Source of the DNA: Fidelibacterota bacterium
GTDB taxonomy: Bacteria; Fidelibacterota; Marinisomatia; Marinisomatales; TCS55
Length of the DNA stretch: 41,015 bases
Reading direction: 5' to 3'
NCBI GenBank assembly: GCA_002724735.1
Contig: PBPT01000082.1
Coordinates: 1-41,015 of the forward strand
This document shows positions 38,337-41,015 of the stretch, piece by piece. The notes under the pieces were generated by a model, which did no database searches, was not told where the DNA came from, and saw only the letters and a list, made by a program, of their open reading frames with translations. The number at the start of each line of letters is the position of its first letter. Within the stretch, counting starts at the first letter, position 1. The position numbers and the translations under genes are program-made.

Positions 38337-38717
38337 TCAATTTATTATATTCCGTTGATCAAACAAATCGCCGTTGTCTGCTGATTTATAACCTAACATA
38401 CTTGATTTACTTCTATTTAAGTTAAGTATTTGGGCTACTATATTACTAAGTTGTACATCTGATGTACCGCTTAATGTATCTATTAATTGGAAAACTGGTA
38501 CTTCGTCAATATCTGCCTGTTGTAATAAAACACTTGCTGTGTTCACAGCCGCAACTTGATCAAAGCCCCTTTTAAGAAAGTGTCCTACAACTGCATCAAC
38601 TTCACCCGGAGTGCTATTAATAGGAGTATCAAAATAATTATTGAAATAACTTTTTGTTGACTCAGAATCGTTTTTATCGAATGGTCCTTTACCTATATTT
38701 TGATCTGAACTTGCCAT
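38337..38717 (-). CDS. conserved late hypothetical protein, 126 aa
   Basis: VDAVVGHFLKRGFDQVAAVN followed by TASVLLQQADIDEVPVFQLI is a conserved block (about 41-80) I recall from T4-like cyanophage structural-region proteins; the N-terminal third is Ser/Asn-rich and probably disordered. Helical, no catalytic motif. Coupled to the preceding tail gene (the last base of one is the first of the other). Role in tail or neck assembly is inferred from position between tail and gp4 genes. Confidence 0.65.
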   Translation of the reverse strand: MASSDQNIGKGPFDKNDSESTKSYFNNYFDTPINSTPGEVDAVVGHFLKRGFDQVAAVNTASVLLQQADIDEVPVFQLIDTLSGTSDVQLSNIVAQILNLNRSKSSMLGYKSADNGDLFDQRNIIN

Positions 38718-39997
38718 TACGTTAATATACTCCCTTTGTTAGCTTGTATAGCTTGGGTAGCTTGTTCAGCTAGTTTCCTATCACCATTTGAAGCTCTGTC
38801 AATTAAATTATTTTCTATTGCGGCTTTCCTAGTATCACTTGCAGTATTATAGCTAGCTAAAGTTTCTCCTGCAAAAGCATTACTATTTAATGCTCTAGAT
38901 ATAAAACTAGATTTTACTGAACTGTTAGTACTTAATGCATTTAATATATTATCGCCGTCTAGTATGTTAATATCATTGCTAACAAGTGTTGTTACTGCAT
39001 CACTAATTGGACTTGTCCTTGGAATTGTAGTGCCACGTAATCCACCTGTCTGTGAATTGCCAAATAAGTCTCTCAAACCTGCTCCTAATATGTTGCTTCC
39101 ATTTCCTGATAGTATGCCAAACAAACTATCTCTTCTTGATCTACTATTATTAGACCTAGGTAAAATTGGATTCCTACGCTGTCTACGCGGATCTATTAAT
39201 GCAGGATCAGCTGACATAGTATTTCTAAAACTCATTTCAGAATCAAAATATCCTATTGGGCTAGGGGCATTATCGTAACCAGTTTCAGGATCAGTAAATC
39301 CTACAGGCTGTCCGTCTTCGCCCACTTGTCCATTAGAATAAATTACACTTTCGTATGCTAGCGTGATACTATTCCTATTCATATCTGCTCCTGTAGTAGC
39401 ATCAACATCACCATGATCAAACGCACTTATTAATGGATTTATAAGTGTATACGCAAACCATTCTCGTCTTGCTAGTTGATATATTCTAACATGTTTAAAA
39501 AACGGATTTACTTTTTTATTATTTAAACCATAATTAGGTACTGCTTCTTTAAATTTATCTCTAGCCATATATGCAGGAGAACTTCTTGTGCCGTCTTCAT
39601 GATTGCCATCAACAAAATAATATTGATAATAGTCTTGTAATAATCCTCTTGTTAAACCTAAATTATCGTCATGAAATGTAATTGTAATGTCTTGATAGTC
39701 TAATCTAGTCTGTATATTTTTCTTACGATTATATTGCTGTTTGTTTTCAACAGCTACACGATATTGAGGTAAATCGGCTGTCTGTGCTAATACGCCAATT
39801 TCTTTTTTAAATCTCACTGTATTATTATTTGCTGAATTTCCTACTTCTGGATATAAATCAAATACTATATGATATAGAAATTTTGTCTTAGGGGCTAGGG
39901 CAAATGTATGTTGTGTATACAGTTGGTGAGCATGCCTTGCGTCCCTTAAATGTACATCAAGGTCAATATTATAGAGGTATGGATCTTTGATACTCAT
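38717..39997 (-). CDS. tail-tube-like baseplate protein, possible gp54 equivalent
   Basis: 426 aa. Residues about 60-130 (LAQTADLPQYRVAVENKQQY, then RLDYQDITITFHDDNLGLTRGLLQDYYQYYF) have the pattern of T4 gp19/gp54 tail-tube folds (basic loop, then a beta-strand pair ITITFHDD). The last 150 residues are Ser/Asn/Thr-rich, low-complexity and likely flexible. A baseplate tail-tube initiator (gp54) is the best guess; other tube-related proteins are possible. It follows a terminator and has its own GATAAATA box 5 nt before the ATG. Confidence 0.6.
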   Translation of the reverse strand: MSIKDPYLYNIDLDVHLRDARHAHQLYTQHTFALAPKTKFLYHIVFDLYPEVGNSANNNTVRFKKEIGVLAQTADLPQYRVAVENKQQYNRKKNIQTRLDYQDITITFHDDNLGLTRGLLQDYYQYYFVDGNHEDGTRSSPAYMARDKFKEAVPNYGLNNKKVNPFFKHVRIYQLARREWFAYTLINPLISAFDHGDVDATTGADMNRNSITLAYESVIYSNGQVGEDGQPVGFTDPETGYDNAPSPIGYFDSEMSFRNTMSADPALIDPRRQRRNPILPRSNNSRSRRDSLFGILSGNGSNILGAGLRDLFGNSQTGGLRGTTIPRTSPISDAVTTLVSNDINILDGDNILNALSTNSSVKSSFISRALNSNAFAGETLASYNTASDTRKAAIENNLIDRASNGDRKLAEQATQAIQANKGSILT

Positions 39998-40002
39998 ATT
40001 AA

Positions 40003-40010
40003 TATTTATC
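40003..40010 (-). promoter_or_regulatory. T4-type late promoter box GATAAATA
   Basis: GATAAATA with 5 nt (TTAAT) before the ATG at 39997. By T4 geometry +1 is the A of the ATG. It lies after the terminator at 40033-40068. Confidence 0.65.
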
Positions 40011-40032
40011 CTATGTAGATAAGTGCGTATAT

Positions 40033-40068
40033 AAAAAAACGGAAGTAACTATTAATTACTTCCGTTTT
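40033..40068 (-). terminator. rho-independent terminator after gene 19
   Basis: A perfect 13-bp stem (AAAACGGAAGTAA with TTACTTCCGTTTT, 40036-40048 and 40056-40068) with a 7-nt loop and TTT following the stem's own T-run. It isolates the tail-tube gene from the next transcript. Confidence 0.88.
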
Positions 40069-40090
40069 AAAGCCAATCAGTTAAGTTTTA

Positions 40091-40729
40091 TTAAACTTGT
40101 GTTCCGCCTGCCGCTGCCGCTAACGCTCTGGTTGTTGTTTCACCAATACCGTTAATATCTTCGTCAGCACCAAACTGTATAGCATTATCATAACGAATGC
40201 TTAGTGTTGTAGTAACTGCTTCGTTAGTTGCATATGCTAGTGTGTTGTAGTTTGCTGATTCAATATAGCAACCTACTAAATGGAATCTGTCAATTACATT
40301 TGCACCGTTAGCACCGTTACCACCATCTAGTATCTCAATTCTAGTTTGGAATTTGTAGCTACCACTTGAAACTGCACTAGACTGTTCGAAGAAATCAAAC
40401 TGTCTTTGTAACTGTTGTCCAATAATCTTTTGAACATTGTTATTAGCATCTTCACGTAGTGTAAGTGTTACTGGTTCCCAAGTATGCTTACCTGCAAGGT
40501 ATGCTCTTGAGTTGTATGAATCTAATGTCATTTGTTCAAAAGTTACATTTGGTCTTGTAACGTCTTGAACTTGTCTTGAAATTTCTCTAACACCGTCTGG
40601 ACCCCCAGTAGTGCCAAAGTTATCTAAAAATACCCTGAAACGATATTGTAACTTAGGCATCAATAAAGATGAGTTAGAATTCGCGCCTTCTGTGGGTATC
40701 GAAATGTTTTGTAAAGTTGTGATTGGCAT
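40091..40729 (-). CDS. 19: tail tube protein (T4 gp19)
   Basis: 212 aa; T4 gp19 is about 163. MPITTLQNISIPTEGANSNS, then LLMPKLQYRFRVFLDNFG, is the N-terminus I remember for gp19 of marine T4-like phages. RPNVTFEQMTLDSYNSRAYL near 74-93 and ITLTLREDANN-type strands near 102-115 are the tube fold, followed by RFHLVGCYIESANYNTLAYA near 157-176. Ends in a low-complexity Ala-rich tail. It has a TATAAATA promoter and an AGGAG ribosome site. Confidence 0.92.
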   Translation of the reverse strand: MPITTLQNISIPTEGANSNSSLLMPKLQYRFRVFLDNFGTTGGPDGVREISRQVQDVTRPNVTFEQMTLDSYNSRAYLAGKHTWEPVTLTLREDANNNVQKIIGQQLQRQFDFFEQSSAVSSGSYKFQTRIEILDGGNGANGANVIDRFHLVGCYIESANYNTLAYATNEAVTTTLSIRYDNAIQFGADEDINGIGETTTRALAAAAGGTQV

Positions 40730-40754
40730 TTTTTCTATTCTCCTAATACATTAT

Positions 40755-40762
40755 TATTTATA
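40755..40762 (-). promoter_or_regulatory. T4-type late promoter box TATAAATA for gene 19
   Basis: Perfect TATAAATA with a leader of about 20 nt and AGGAG (40740-40744) before the ATG at 40729. This is the conventional late-promoter layout, in contrast with the leaderless ones. Confidence 0.75.
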
Positions 40763-40768
40763 CGTTTC

Positions 40769-40792
40769 TGAGGGGCAATTTCTTACCCCTCA
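40769..40792 (-). terminator. GC hairpin between gene 18 and gene 19
   Basis: TGAGGGG (40786-40792) pairs with CCCCTCA (40769-40775) across a 10-nt loop. No T-run follows, so it may be a weak terminator or a processing site. Confidence 0.5.
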
Positions 40793-40805
40793 TTAAGTAC
40801 GTATA

Positions 40806-41015
40806 TTATCCTAATGCCGCAATTTCCCCTGTATTTTTAAGTCTAAGCGGTATGTAAATAAATTCAATTGCTTTGACTGGTTCTATAGCTACATCTAAGT
40901 AAAGCTCGTTTTTATCAATCCTTGCTGGTGTGTTATTAGATTCATCACACACTGTAACAAAGTCATACAACGCTCTTAAACTTACAAGTTCTAGCATAAG
41001 CTGATCTGCCGCCGC
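40806..41015 (-). CDS. 18: C-terminal part of the tail sheath protein (T4 gp18), cut by the window edge
   Basis: The open frame runs off the right end of the window (first visible residues AAADQLM). YDFVTVCDESNNTPARIDKN, then ELYLDVAIEPVKAIEFIYIPL, matches the C-terminal end of T4 gp18 (YTVVCDETNNTPDTIDRNEF, then the strand pair with IKPARSINYITL) as I remember it. The missing N-terminal part lies outside the window. Confidence 0.85.
   Translation of the reverse strand, partial: AAADQLMLELVSLRALYDFVTVCDESNNTPARIDKNELYLDVAIEPVKAIEFIYIPLRLKNTGEIAALG

Noticed and set aside
40745-40762. Short ATG frame right after the TATAAATA box of gene 19
   Set aside because: The frame closes after two codons (ATG TAT TAG), and the real start has its own AGGAG.
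1-41015. tRNA genes, CRISPR arrays, insertion sequences, integrase or attachment sites
   Set aside because: Nothing found; intergenic gaps are all under 150 nt and none has a tRNA-like fold or array of repeats that I can see.

Overview
This window is a segment of an AT-rich, T4-like myovirus genome of the marine type. I place it by gene content and by remembered resemblance to T4-like cyanophages and pelagiphages; no search was run. It carries the T4 replication and recombination set (gp41 helicase, gp61 primase, UvsW, UvsX, gp32) and a T4 late set (gp16, gp17, gp4, gp19, the C-terminus of gp18). Genes overlap or abut almost everywhere, and all but one are on the minus strand. I see no photosynthesis genes, tRNAs, integrase, IS elements or CRISPR, so the host is open. 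Kdo, capsule-type and outer-membrane-like genes point to a Gram-negative marine bacterium.

Reading in the direction of transcription (right to left): 41.0-30.5 kb holds virion genes. These are the gp18 end, gp19, a large tail-tube-like protein, gp4, gp16, three head or structural candidates, a sulfotransferase, gp17 and a 580-aa protein. The block is punctuated by T4-type late promoters (NATAAATA or CTAAATA) and hairpin terminators. 30.4-27.6 kb holds gp32, uvsX and two conserved small genes behind a strong sigma70 promoter. 27.6-17.6 kb is a 10-kb glycan island, co-directional with uvsX: four GT-A glycosyltransferases, four paralogous KpsC/KpsS-like (Kdo-transferase-like) proteins, three methyltransferases, a GSCFA hydrolase and a nucleotidyltransferase-cupin fusion. 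17.6-7.4 kb is one tightly packed operon starting at a consensus promoter: a 392-aa protein, uvsW, a 2OG-Fe(II) oxygenase, cupin, PRTase, kdsA, kdsB, a C2H2 zinc-finger protein, an APS-kinase-like kinase, an HxGH nucleotidyltransferase, a HAD phosphatase, peptide deformylase, an SH3-like protein and a miniature DnaE-like protein. 7.4-1 kb holds the only plus-strand gene, a late structural gene, a small membrane cassette (outer-membrane-like protein, DUF6580, DUF1289), and the primase operon (primase, small proteins, PsiE, methyltransferase, carbamoyltransferase), then gp41.

Two themes stand out. First, the phage appears to encode much of a Kdo glycan pathway: KdsA and KdsB would make CMP-Kdo, and four KpsC/S-like proteins could use it. 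Kinase, nucleotidyltransferase and sulfotransferase genes could further decorate the glycan. Second, promoter geometry repeatedly predicts leaderless mRNAs. Three replication-class genes have a sigma70 promoter whose -10 box ends exactly 6 nt before the ATG, and four late genes have a late-promoter box ending 4-5 nt before the ATG, generally without a close Shine-Dalgarno sequence.

Six genes use starts different from the longest reading frame, two use GTG or TTG, and three small genes (4036-4191, 5178-5324, 13044-13184) were recovered from apparent gaps by reading the sequence. No stretch above 300 bases lacks a gene.
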